The notes under the pieces are model-generated. The model saw only the letters and a program-made list of their open reading frames with translations, was not told the DNA's origin and searched no databases. From Lingula anatina (lineage: Eukaryota; Brachiopoda; Lingulata; Lingulida; Lingulidae): a stretch of 64,000 nucleotides of DNA. The stretch lies in assembly GCF_001039355.2 (NCBI RefSeq), contig NW_019775687.1:1-64000 (forward strand). The letters are read 5' to 3'. A program made the position numbers and the translations under genes. Shown here one piece after another: positions 1 to 11,886 of the stretch. Numbering within the stretch: the stretch's first letter is position 1; each line of letters begins with the position of its first letter.

Positions 1-3000
1 TAGATGTCATTAGTTGGAGAAAGGTGCTGTTTGTGTTGAGAATTGCATGAATGTATACCTCTAGGTTTTCCCTTTGCTGTCATTGAAAAAGTATATTCTG
101 TGCATGGATTTGTTGAAAATCAAAGAAAAAGGATAAGTAGGCCCTTAAATATGCCATTATACTAAGAAAAGCCTGGGAGATTGAAAAAAAAAGTTGGAGA
201 TGGCCTTCTTGAAGTTCTGTGATGTTTATAGATTGATAACTCTTTAAAATGTTGAATAACTAGCTGTCAAGGCAAGAAGGAAATAGTTAGTCTAGTCTCC
301 TGAGTAGTGTCCAGCTGGTTAGTCTCTGTATCCAGGTCAGTATTACCATAATACAGTAATAGAATATAATATCTACGTAATTACAAAGGTGACATTTGCA
401 TCATTATTGTAAAAATTAGAGTCAGTTTTTATCAGTGTGGCAGCACATTTTGTAGAAATGGACGAGCTTATGTGTGGAGGTGATTGTGTTGAGATGTGTT
501 GCTAGGACAACAACTGCATCTGCGGGAGGATTTCAACTGCAATTTAACACATGTAATGCGGCTAGTATTTGAGGTATATTTACCATGTGGCTGCCTGTTT
601 TACTTGTATTGCCTTGACGTTTCTTTGCATGTTTTGTTAAAAAAATATTTTGGTCTGTTTTATTCATTAATCAAATTTATAAATATAATGTTTGTGGGTT
701 CTTATGTTGAAAACCAGTTCCCTACTCCTTTAAATGTTTCTTTTGGGTTTTTCCAAGTTTTCATGTAAGTATTTTTCCTTTTTGCAAAAATAAGGTTAAA
801 TCAGATTGGCTGTTGTGCAGAGCTGGGTGCACTTGTTCTGGGTGCACTTGTTCTGGCTGCAGTGTTATATTTTATGAAGTATAAAAAGAATGTGTATCAC
901 AAATAGCTGTAGGGAAAGTATAAGAACAGAAGTTTACTCACTCATTTCCAGTCCCAAACCACATAAAAAGCACTTCCTTGGGACATTAAGTATTTATATT
1001 GGTGAAAGAGTGAAGGTGATAAAAGTGGTAATAAAGAATCAAGATTTTTTTCATCTCCTGTCGTACAGTAAGTATATGACAGCAAGTGCATGGCCAGGCA
1101 TTCAGGTCTGAGAACCAGCATCCCTTCTACACTGATGAGACTTTTCCAACTTTTGTCAGAATTCCAACTTTTTATTTGGGCCATTCTTGTGAATCGTGTA
1201 CCCTGGACCCCTGGCCAGTTTTCCTACTTTTTCAGTAAGGACTGGTCTCATCCCTGCTTCTAGTAAGGCATTGTGGGTGTTGTTTCATGGAATTGTTTTT
1301 TCTGTCTGCATTTATTACACCAATATTCAGACTTGTTGGTTCATTGGATTTTTTTCATGCAATTAATAGAAATTTTAATTGGCATAGAACTTGTACTTAT
1401 TTCCAGCCTTAAGGGCGGTTCTTTTGAACTCCCTGACCCCCCCCCCCATGCTTTTGCCTTAACTATACTAAATGCCTTTAATTCTATACCACATATGCAA
1501 TGTTTGTATAGTTGGAGGTCCTGTTGAGCTTTCAATTCATGTATGCTGTCTACAAGTTGTAGGACTCATTTTGTTACAGTAGTTACTTAATTATATGAAA
1601 TGTTCGTTAGTGTTACAAGATACATGCATTTTTTGTTTGTTACTGTAGTGCATTAAAGTGTAATAAGACCCTAAATATATCCTTGAATGTACTCGTCAAG
1701 GGTGAAGTTGGGAACTATTTCCTGGACATGCTCTTGAAATATTTCTTTCAAAAAACCCATTGAAACAAAATTGTCAGTCTGTGAATTATGGTTGTTCTAC
1801 ATGAGATGGTTCAGGCACTGCCTTTAATGAGGGCTCATTACCAAAAGGTTAAATAAGAGAAAAGAAAAAAATCACTAAATAAGTTTTATAGGTTTGGTTG
1901 AAATGTATTTTTTTGCATGACTAAATTTCCACTGATGATCAGACAGTTGAAAGATGGCATACATTTGCCACAGTTTTTCTTTGTGTTTCTTACTTGTTGT
2001 AGAAGTTAGGCGAACCGATTTCCTTTTTATACCTGGGTATTCCTGTTGACAGGGGGAAGATAAATGGTGCAGCTGTAACATTATGTGTGGAGACATCAGC
2101 CTGACAAATGGCTTTAAAAGCATGCAGTTTCAGTTTGTAAGGTATCAGACTATAGATGTAAAAAAAAGGCCACTGTACTTTTTTTCCTGTCGAATTCATT
2201 TACAGAATTACAGTAACCACTCCCCATTGGGTAAAGCAAAAATACTAGTTGATTTAATGAAAAATGTAATTTTAATCTCATAAATAAGGATACCAGTGGC
2301 AGTAATACTTTAAGAAATCTGTTTTAAGATTGTTATTACAGTTTTGTTTTATTTCATTTATTTCAGGAATATAGGATATTATACCAATGAGGAAAACTTA
2401 AATCATCATCCAGTATTGTGGAAAATCTTACACGGGATTGTAAAGCAAGAATGCGCCTGTCCATAATACTGTAATTCAGGAGAAAAACAATTCATCTTAC
2501 TAATTCCAAAGAGCCATGTCAGAATATATCATAAAGGAATATTGTCAATGCTGATCAATTTTCTTTAAAAAAAATGGAAAACCAGGCTTGAACTCATATA
2601 TACACATTTATACAACATGACAAAGCAAGCATTGTTAAAAAATATGTTGAGCTGTCAAGTCTGGTCTTATTAAGGCGTTTAATTTTTGTTGTGCATTTAA
2701 AAGGAGAATGACATTTTTGACAAAAAGTGACTGAATTTTTTTTAAGAAGTTCAGCATTTCACACAAATTTAATTGAATAGGAGCGTGCATCATTTTTGGA
2801 GGCGTCCATTTGAGGAAATGAGGGTTCATTGCTGATGTCAGCATATTTATCACTTCAGTTGTAAATTTAGCATGCATTCACCTAGTATTGGTATAACTGT
2901 TTTATTTCATAAATAAATTTTGTACAGGAATGAAATAAATTTTCGATTTTTAAAAAGAGAATGGTTGTTTCTGTGATTTAAATGAGAGTTTTGAAAATGA

Positions 3001-3060
3001 TGCACATAAATCTGTTTTCAAGATGTAGGATTATTGAAAGTTTGAAAAGAAGTCCCAAAA
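1..3060. other. Intergenic or distal 3' sequence, no gene recognised
   Basis: I find no open reading frame with recognisable protein similarity or convincing splice-bounded exon here. Two AATAAA poly(A)-type hexamers at 2912-2917 and 2934-2939 (+ strand) could mark the 3' end of an unseen upstream gene, but AT-rich DNA yields such hexamers by chance. A short direct repeat containing GGTGCACTTGTTCTGG lies near 826-860. Confidence 0.5.
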
Positions 3061-3620
3061 TAAAGCCAGCTAAATCTAGTGATTGGAAATTTTCTACTAG
3101 ATTTATCACTTGAGGATATTGTCACCCTTTGCCCAAAACTCCTTATTTACTGTCTTACATACATTTTTTCTGGGTAAAAGATAAATCTCCGGTGTTCAGT
3201 GTCTAAATTAAAGGGATAACAACTCTTCTTACAAGATCTAGGATTCATGATAAATACATTGTAAACAACATGTACAAACATAAAATATTCTATTTTACCA
3301 CAAAAAGGGGCAGTTACAATTATTATTCTGAAGTCTGTTTGTCATCAGACCACATGACCTCTATAGATGGCTATACTCTGCAGTATAAAGCAAAATAATT
3401 CCTTTTTTAATGAAAATCTGTAATTTGGGGCTCGTAATGCCATAACAAAATCATTTAAACCAAAATAACGACAGGGAATTGTAGCCTATACACTCTTAGT
3501 CAACTCTGCCCATAATTGTAATAATAAGAATAATTAGATGCTGGAAAAAATCATTTTCGGTATCTGGATGATAGTAAAGATCGAGTTACAATAGCCTTGA
3601 ATATTGACAGAAAACACTAT
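3060..3620 (-). repeat. Dispersed repeat, inverted copy of the 7.1-8.8 kb family
   Basis: This stretch reads as the reverse complement of sequence at about 7.3-7.4, 7.86-8.1 and 8.7-8.8 kb; both contain the block around 'gggcagagttgactaagagtgtatagg' split over shorter matches, and the block 'gaggtcatgtgg'. It also contains TTAAAGGGATAACAACTCTTC-type sequence at about 3210, the same terminus as the TTAA-flanked MITE at 46,080-46,417. It is probably a degraded DNA transposon. Confidence 0.65.
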
Positions 3621-3636
3621 TTGCGTATTGGACTAG

Positions 3637-3639
<3 letters not shown>

Positions 3640-3676
<37 letters not shown>
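3640..3676. repeat. (TA)n microsatellite
   Basis: Uninterrupted alternating TA over about 37 bp. Confidence 0.97.
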
Positions 3677-3679
<3 letters not shown>

Positions 3680-3749
3680 ATGATTCGATTACTACTATTC
3701 TGTGATCTGCGGAAAATGAGGGTACGTACGGATAAAATTTAGTCCCAAA

Positions 3750-4760
3750 ATGTGACACGTCCCTATACTCCCGTTACCGATAGATACATAAAGGAAAAAC
3801 TGAAAAAACGTCTTTTTAGATTTAAATACCGATAGATCCGATTTTTTATTGCTGTCCTATATATTTGCGTTCCTATAGATACGACGTCCTCATAAACCCA
3901 CGTCCTTTAAATCCACATACCTATAGATCCACGTATTTTGAGATCCAAATACCGATAGATCCATTACAGGTATGCTTTTGCTCAAAATGGTTGATATACT
4001 ACTCAGTACATAAAATGCACTTCTTTAAAACGACAGTACACATATTAATCCTTTCAGCAATATATTATTCTACTAGATCGTTTTCACACAAAAATGTGTT
4101 CTATATTTCACAACGCTTACTGTTCTAGCGTCAGAACACTGTTTAAAGCGTTCTCAAAATGTAACATTCGAACACGTAAAAAGTGTTCTGAATTTACATG
4201 TAAATGTGTTCTAAACAAAACAAACAAAAAAAGAACATAAAAATGTGTTCTATATTTCACAACGCTCAGTGTTCTGGCGCCAGAACACTGGCTTGCGAAA
4301 CGCGTTCTCAAAATGTAACATTTGCACACTTAAAATGTGTTCTGTTTTATGTTTACGACGCGTTCCCGAACTTTAGAGTGTGATAGACGGGTAGACGCGA
4401 ACGTACATGTATGTCTTGTTTGAACACCTAATAAATATATAAATACATAAATAAATGAATAAATAATAAATATCAGGTTGTAATTAAATCAGATCACTAA
4501 GTGGATCAGTATTCGCAGCCAGACTATCACTCGAAAGCCTCATACCTGTATCACAAGTTGATATCGGCCTTTTAGCCGATTACGATGTCAGATAGATGGA
4601 TCTAGCGGTACCTGGATCTAAAGATACGTGGGTTTATAGGAATCTGTTGGTGGATCTATCGGAACGTAAATTTAACGAGACGTAAATCTATTGAGACGTG
4701 TATGTATAGAGACGTATCTATCGGGACGAATATTTTATTGGGACGTTTATCTATATGGCG
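3750..4760. mobile_element. Putative nonautonomous element with iterated GATCTATCGG-like ends
   Basis: The left arm (about 3760-3965) repeats CCGATAGATCC or CCTATAGATCC every 25-50 bp. The right arm (about 4590-4750) carries the reverse complement, GGATCTATCGG, grading into a run of GACGT-NN-ATCTATNG units about 16-20 bp long. Opposed iterated subterminal motifs are typical of transposase-binding arms. The centre is a two-copy 149-bp tandem repeat. No coding capacity is seen. The outer termini and target duplication could not be fixed. Confidence 0.6.
4091..4340. repeat. Two-copy 149-bp tandem repeat rich in TGTTCT/AGAACA
   Basis: Copy 1 starts near 4091 and copy 2 near 4240. Each has an inverted repeat at its centre; in copy 2 it is a perfect 24-bp palindrome (4267-4290) centred on GGCGCC with TGTTCT and AGAACA arms. 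At least nine TGTTCT/AGAACA hexamers occur in the block. Confidence 0.85.
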
Positions 4761-4972
4761 GACCCCGGATATGAGATCTCTCACGACTAACGCAATCAAG
4801 TCGGTCATCAAAACATCGCGGTTTCAGTCTCACCTGACACATTTACTTAACCTCGATCTACATGTCTGGACAAAAACTCGAGGTCACAGATTTTTGTTAC
4901 CTAGACTTTATTAAATGTCAAAATATTTTTTTTAATAATAAAGTTGCACAAAACCACGCAACAAAATTAGCG

Positions 4973-4988
4973 TGACCTTGACCTTTGA
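4973..4988 (-). promoter_or_regulatory. Tandem nuclear-receptor half-sites
   Basis: On the - strand the sequence reads TCAAAGGTCAAGGTCA, two overlapping extended AGGTCA half-sites of the type bound by NR5A/ERR-class monomeric receptors. It lies about 0.9 kb upstream of the SYCP1 start codon in a locally CpG-containing stretch. Function is inference; a chance match is possible. Confidence 0.3.
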
Positions 4989-5099
4989 ATGTTGCAGACG
5001 ATTCCGTCGCACGCGGACCCTTTGCTGTCATTTGCTAAGCAGTGAAAAGATTTCTCATTATTTAGTTTCTTTTATTTGTGTAGACTATTAATACAGGTT

Positions 5100-5365
5100 T
5101 TATTTCACTCGCTGCGTAGATTGGGCGTTGGACCAACAGGATGAATACAATTTTAAGACATTGATTTGAATGTTAACATTTATCAGCTGTTTTTTAAACC
5201 GCAGAAATGCGCCGTGGGATTTATTATTTAGTATCATCAAGATCTTTTTTTTAGCATGACGATATTTTAGTTCGTGGATCTACTGTGTATTGTTAAGCAA
5301 ATTTGATTTCGTGTGAGGGCTAATTTCTCCACTAAGACCCCGTGCTGAGATGTAAAAATACACAG
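5100..5365 (+). other. Candidate SYCP1 5' untranslated exon
   Basis: The first coding exon at 5827 begins after a splice acceptor, so an upstream exon is expected. A good donor (CAG|gtatgt) lies at 5365/5366 and the sequence before it contains no long open frame. The 5' boundary is not visible. Weak prediction. Confidence 0.25.
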
Positions 5366-5555
5366 GTATGTTCCAAAACAAAATAATTAATTTTTTCTGT
5401 CAGCCAACGGGATGGATGTGTATTGACGATTACGCCCCAAAGGCAAAGCTGAAATTTAAGGGCTCGTACATGTAAGATATTGTCTAAATTTGGTTAATCT
5501 ACTTGATTCAATGCCTCTCCTATTCGGGGGTAATTAGGGTTGCAATAAGCCTACT

Positions 5556-5722
5556 GGACAGTCCGATAGTCCGAAGGTTCATTGGTCCGAAGGTTCATTG
5601 GTCTGAAAAGTGGTAACATTTTCATCGATTTTTTAATCAAGGGTTCATTGGCCCGAAGGTTCTATAATGAATATTCGGACCAATGAACCTTCGGACTATT
5701 GAACCTTCGGACTATTGCTACG
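5556..5722. repeat. Foldback repeat built of CCGAAGGTTCATTGG units
   Basis: Left half carries repeated GTCCGAAGGTTCATTGG; right half carries its reverse complement (CCAATGAACCTTCGGAC), so the 167-bp block can fold into a hairpin. It lies between the candidate 5' exon and the first coding exon of SYCP1. Probably a MITE-like element; no coding capacity. Confidence 0.8.
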
Positions 5723-5826
5723 GCCCCGATTGTTTATGTGGACCCTAGAAATGACCTTCACTCTTCCTATGCTTGGGAGTTTTTTTGTACGCATTATCTA
5801 GAGTATCCACAATTTGTTTTTGGCAG

Positions 5827-5970
5827 CCAAAAAGACCTAGTTACAAAAGAAACAAAGTGATGCAGAAAGGCCAGATCCAGGAGTCCAGACAACCTTTTTT
5901 CAAACCCCTTCACATGACTAGTCAAGAAAACTGTGGGTTCTTCAACCTGAACAATATTAATAATTCTCAG
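5827..5970 (+). CDS. SYCP1: SYCP1 first coding exon
   Basis: The acceptor is tttttggcag|CC and the donor CAG|gtaaag. Only one frame is open. The first in-frame ATG is at 5860 with G at -3, giving MQKGQIQESRQPFFKPL. PFFKPL may correspond to the FFKSF motif near the vertebrate N-terminus. Codons before 5860 are open too, so an upstream coding exon cannot be excluded. Confidence 0.7.
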
Positions 5971-8900
5971 GTAAAGATAATAGTCTTAAAAGGCCAAATA
6001 GAAAATTACTTAATGAATTATCTCAAAGTTTTTTATAAATGGTTTGATATATGCATTCATCACATCTTTATGCATTTTTATCTGTATTTTTCCAAGAAAA
6101 TTCACTGTTTTTCAGGTGAATTCGAATGCACAGTTTTTTAATCAGCAAGGTGAGTTATTTCTAAAAAGGAGAAAATTATTCTGAATTTTAATTGGCCTTT
6201 TAGATTTCAGACATGCTGAAAATTTTTCAGAATGGCCGGACATTTGGACCGGAAGTAATGAAAAATTTGCCGAACCGAACGTATTTTTGTCGGACCGAAA
6301 ATCACCCTATTCATTTGAGACAGATACTACCAGTACGATTAGGGTAGCTTCCTTTGTTTGTGAATGTGATAGGTTTGAAATGGAAGGGAAAAAAACGCTT
6401 TGGGTTTTATATAATTTTATTAGTGAAGTATGTCGAATGATGACTGCAAATTCAAAATTGCTGCTCTAAAACTTGGTCGGTCCTTTGGACCGACCAAGTC
6501 CAATTTTCTACCGGTCCAGACAAATTTTCCCGGTCATGACCGATCGGACCGACAGTTTCAGCATGTCTGAGATTTTATGTAAATGCATTACCAAATTAAA
6601 TTGCATCTTAGGATGCACTTGCAAACTTCAATTCTTTTATTAATATTGATTTCTTATGAATTGATATTGATAGTATAACTTAAATGTTGCAACCATGTAA
6701 AATGATGGAAGAAATTAATTTTAAGAAATAGAACAAGAAAGGAATGAGTGGCGACAGGATGAGTTTTCAAGTTTGTCAAGACTGAAACAGACAGCTGAAC
6801 AGCTTAGAGAATGGGAAGTTAAGAATGATATTGAGATAAAGAAAAAGGTTGGTTTTCTGTTGTTATACTAGCATTCACTAACATTTGCGTATTTCTAAAT
6901 TTGGAATTTTCAAGCGTACTGTGTATAAAAACACTATTGTTTTCAAAAGAGTGAGTTAATTCAACCTATTGTGTAGGATGAGGCTCTCACAGAGAGAAAT
7001 AAAATTTTTGCCTTTTCAGAGACAAGTGACCACTTTTCTGTATAAAAAAAGCAAGTGGTTTGATTGAGTAGTTTTATGACTAGGATTGGCCATGTTTGAA
7101 ACATAAGGATACCAAAAATGAGGCTTTTCCTGCATCTAATTATTCAGTAATGCATTTATATTTGTGCTGATTCAAAACAATAAAAAAACCTTGAAAATAT
7201 AAAATATCAATTTTTTTTTCATTGCAATTTATAAGTATATACTCAAAGCTTTGATCATCAATTAACACCTTCGTATTTGGAGATGAGATATAACAATTGG
7301 TATGGGGCATAACTTCATCCCTGAACAAGACTTTATAATGATAATGGGCAGAGTTGACTAAGAGTGTATAGGCTGCAATTCCCTGCTGTAATTTTGGTTT
7401 AAATGTTTTTGTTGTGGCATTATGAGACCCAAATTACAGATTTTCATTTAAAAAAGGCATTATTTTGCTTCATCAATGAAAAACTTGAACTAAGACTTTA
7501 AGAAAAATTGCTGCTAGTGTTTTGGAGTACTAAATGGTATCATTGAATCACCATTGAAACAGCGATTGTGGGTGCTCAGGTTAAGGAAAAATTTAAGAAA
7601 CCGACTTTTCTGTTTTTACCCCCAAAACACAATTATGAATCACCTGTAAGATTACCTTTGTGTAAATGTTAATTAAAAGGATAACAACTGTCTATTTTGG
7701 CCAAAAAATTAATTTTCCTGGGTTAACAACAATTTCCCTATACTTACCAATGGTAAATGAATCCATTTTTACATTCAAAGTTAGTCCTTGCTTTTTTCTA
7801 AAAAGTTTTTTTTTTTTTTTTTTTTTTTGTAACAATCTCTTAAGAGATTATTGCAGAGTATAGCCATCTATGGAGGTCATGTGGTCCGATGACAAACACA
7901 GATTTCAAAGGCTTTGATCGTCTATTTGGAAACGAGATATAGCAATTTGTATGGGGCATAACTTCATCCCTGATCAAGACTTTATTACGATAATGGGCAG
8001 AGTTGACTAAGAGTGTATAGGCTACAATCCCCTGTCGTCATTTTGGTTTAAATGTTTTTGTTATGGAGTTATGAGCCCCTTATTACAGATTTTCATTAAA
8101 CAAAGGCATTACTTTGCTTTATCAACGATAAAATTTGAATTAAGACTCTTAAGAAAAATTGCTGGCAAGGTTTTAGAGTACTAAATGGTGTCATTAAATC
8201 AGCATGGAAATGGTGATCCTAATTGCTCCGGTAAAGGAGAAACTTTACCCCAAAATCGCAGTTATGATGTCACCGTAAGATGATGTGTACTAGTAAATGT
8301 TAATTAATTACCTCTGCCAAGGAGGTTATGTTTTCACCCCTGTTTGTCTGTCTGTTTGTCATCAACATAACTCAAAAAGATATGGATGAATTTCGTTGGA
8401 ATTTTCAGGTAGGTCAGAAATGGGTTAACTTAGAAGTGATTAGTTTTTGGTGGTGATCTGGATCAATAATCAACCAATAATCAATAATCAAAAAACTAAG
8501 TTATGGACCGATTTTGATGAAATTTTCAGGAACTCTCAGAAGTGGGCCAAGGGACAGATGATTAGTTTTTGGTGGTGATCTGGATCAATAATCAATCAAA
8601 AAGAAAAAAAAAACTAAATCATTACAGAATGAAAATTTAGGGGTGAAACGGCATTTGATGGAGACTTTGCTGCCTTGGCGGAGGTCTGTGCTCTCTGAGT
8701 GCTTTTCTAGTTTAGTCATTGAACACTGAAGATTGATCTTTTACCCAAAAGAATGTATTTAAGGCAGCAAATTAGGAGTTTTTGGCGAAGGGTGACAATA
8801 TCCTAAAATCTCATAAATTTAAAAAACAATAAAATTCAAGTATATTTACAAAATGTATTAAGTAGGAAATGCATTTTAATTCCTATTTTTCAAAGAATGA

Positions 8901-11823
8901 ATGGTGTAAAGTTAGCTTTTGACAGTAAGAAAAAAGTACTGAAAATGCAATTGAAATTGTTGTAAGCTGTTGTTCTAGCTGTGCCAATAAAGTGCTCCTG
9001 TTCCTTAATAACGCTTCATATTCAGGCCTACCCAACTACCAGACACTGTACCAAATGATCCAGAATTCAACGCAGATCAGACCCTGGTTTCACAAAAAAA
9101 CTTTACCCCAAAATCAGTTCCCTGGCTTAGTTTACTAGGATTTCCATGAGAGTGCTGTTACACTGCTCCTGATAAGATGTGCCATGTGATCATGTAACAG
9201 GGAACCTGACTTCAGTTTTTTTTTTTTTTTTTTTTTTTTTTTGTGAAACCAGGCCAAGCCAACTAATCCACTGGTTTTCAAGATGTGTATCAGTACGCAC
9301 TTTGAGGTATCAGACACGGCACCCTCTTGGTACACAGGGTTGGAGATTAGTGCGTCTCATCAAAATTCATGTGCTACTGCTATTTTCCACAGTTTATATA
9401 ATAACTGGAACAATACTGTGATTTTTTAACATAAAGTTAAGGTTTGAACATAGCCAGTGATGTTACGTAAATAACTAGGTGCAGTCTTTTAATATTAATT
9501 TAGTATACTAGGTCTAATTCTGCCAGCAGAAGCACATCCTGTAAGGGGTTAAACAAGTCATCTTGCAAAATTTGTTCGGGTATGATATTGTGAAATGCAT
9601 ACTGATACACACCTTGAAAACTGGTAGCGCGATCCCATCTACCAGTAAATTCTGGATCTTTTGGTGCTGTGTCTGGTAGTTGGATAGGCTTTATGTTATC
9701 TTTGTAATTTGTTCAGTCCCCTTAAGTTGTGGTACATGTTTTTTGTTTGTTTATTTGTTTTAGGAACATCTAATTCAAGAAGGAAAGCAGACTATAGAGT
9801 CCCTTAGGTCTTTATCACTTGATCTTCAGGTAGTATAATATGGATGCTTTTCAATAATATTTCAGTTTACATTAAGTTGGTGTGAAAATAGGATGGCATG
9901 TAATCTAAGTAAATTTCTTTCAATGATGTATTTCATAGTAGGTTTTATCAGTACTAGTAAATGGTAATTTTCACATCTTTATATTTTCATTACTGTGAGA
10001 TCTTTTTGCAGTTGCAAAATGAAGAGCTTAGTCGGAAACTTCAGGAGGAACTGGAAAACCAGGAAGAAATTGCAAAAAAGTAAAATTAAATTGTTTGTTT
10101 AATGTTTCTTTTTATTTGTTGTTGTGGTTATAATGAATTTGAAACATTTTGTGAAAAATGCTCACTGTATAACAGAGACATAAATCAATTTAGCTTACAG
10201 AATAAGTTTTTTATTTCATTTTTTATCTTTTTATTGATAAGAAAAAGACCAAAATCTTTTATTGGAACTTAGAAAGATAGTCATACTGATAGAAAGTTCA
10301 TTCAATAGATCCATAGAATGCCTTTACTTGATGACCGTTTTACCTGCATCTCTGCTAACTTAATCATAATCTGATGCTAAGATAGAATTGACAATATACT
10401 AAACCATCTATTTCAGTGTTTCTCTTTATGTTTAAGCTTTATTTTTTGTAACTTGAAAACATTTTTCATTTTAAAAAGAGTTGAAGCAACAAGAGAACTA
10501 TGTGCACTGCTAAAAAGCCATATTTCCCGTTTGGATGAAAAATTGCTTCAATGTAAGTATTGATTTAGTTCAATAAAATCTATGTAAAATTTTGGTGTGT
10601 TCATATGTCATATTAGTTTTCATAAGTCATATAGCCATCACCTGTATCTATCAGTGTCATCGTCAGTGTCACTGTGCTGTTAACACAATAAATTGATATC
10701 TGTGTGACTTATTATTGTCAAACTTACTGAAGTTATTAATGGCAGCTTTATTGGACCTTTTTGTATACCAACACAGATGCATATTATATCCACCATTATA
10801 CAGAAAACACGAAAACCGTGTCATATTTTGCCTAAAACTTATAGGACTGATTCATAGGACTAATATACAGATCAACTTTGAAAATAACCTTGATCAGTTC
10901 AGTTTTGATAAAGTAATGCCTTTTTTCTGCATCTTTGCAATATTGTTATTTGATCATATAAAAATGATGGTAAACCTGTTATCGTGTATTGTGTAGTAAA
11001 GTGTAAAAAATGGAAATAAACTCATATCATTGCAGTTTGTCAGATTCAACCATTCACTATGTTCAGAAGCTCAGAATGGAGCAAATTGAATGGACATTTA
11101 AAATTTGATATTTATTCCCATCTGAATAATTTTCTTAGTTGATCATATAAAAATGACAGTAAGTTGATTATGTTGTTTTTTGTATTAAAAAAAAAGTGTT
11201 GCAAATGGAAACTCATTTCAGAACATTTATCTCTTGTTTACATTTTGGTGTTTTCAAGGTGTGACTTTGAAGTTCTATGGGCCTAAAGACCTTTGCTAGT
11301 CACATTTTCTAAATATCCATGTTACCTGCAGTGCATAATTGAAGATTGGTGGTCATTATGCTGTTAAGCATTATATAATACTGCATCAAAATTGAAGAAA
11401 ACTATTTTGGGCATTTTGTGCATTATTATTCTCTGCTTTTTGTCTGTACATTTAAGAGCTTTGCTGCTTTGTTCTCATTCTGGTTTTTCAAAGTTTGAAC
11501 TTGACCTCTCATAGGCAAGAAGCTTTATGCTTGTTATACGTTTTATTTACATCATTATTGCCTATTGTGGGTAATCAAAATTTGATGTTGACTTTGCAGT
11601 TAAGCACAATGTATTATTGCATCAGAATTGACAGCAGCCAATTTTGTGCATTATTATTTTCTGCCTTTTGTCTGTACATTTGACAGCTTTGCTGCCTTGT
11701 TTTAATTTTTTTGTGAATGTCTGTATGCATATATTAATTTTTCCTTTTTTTTATTCTAGGTGAAAGAGAAAAAACAGAATTGTCAAACTTGCAGAAGGAC
11801 TATGGCAGTAAATTTGAGGTAAT

Positions 11824-11886
<63 letters not shown>

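Noticed and set aside
496-768. 90-codon open frame near the window start
   Set aside because: Hydrophobic, low-complexity translation with no domain or splice evidence.
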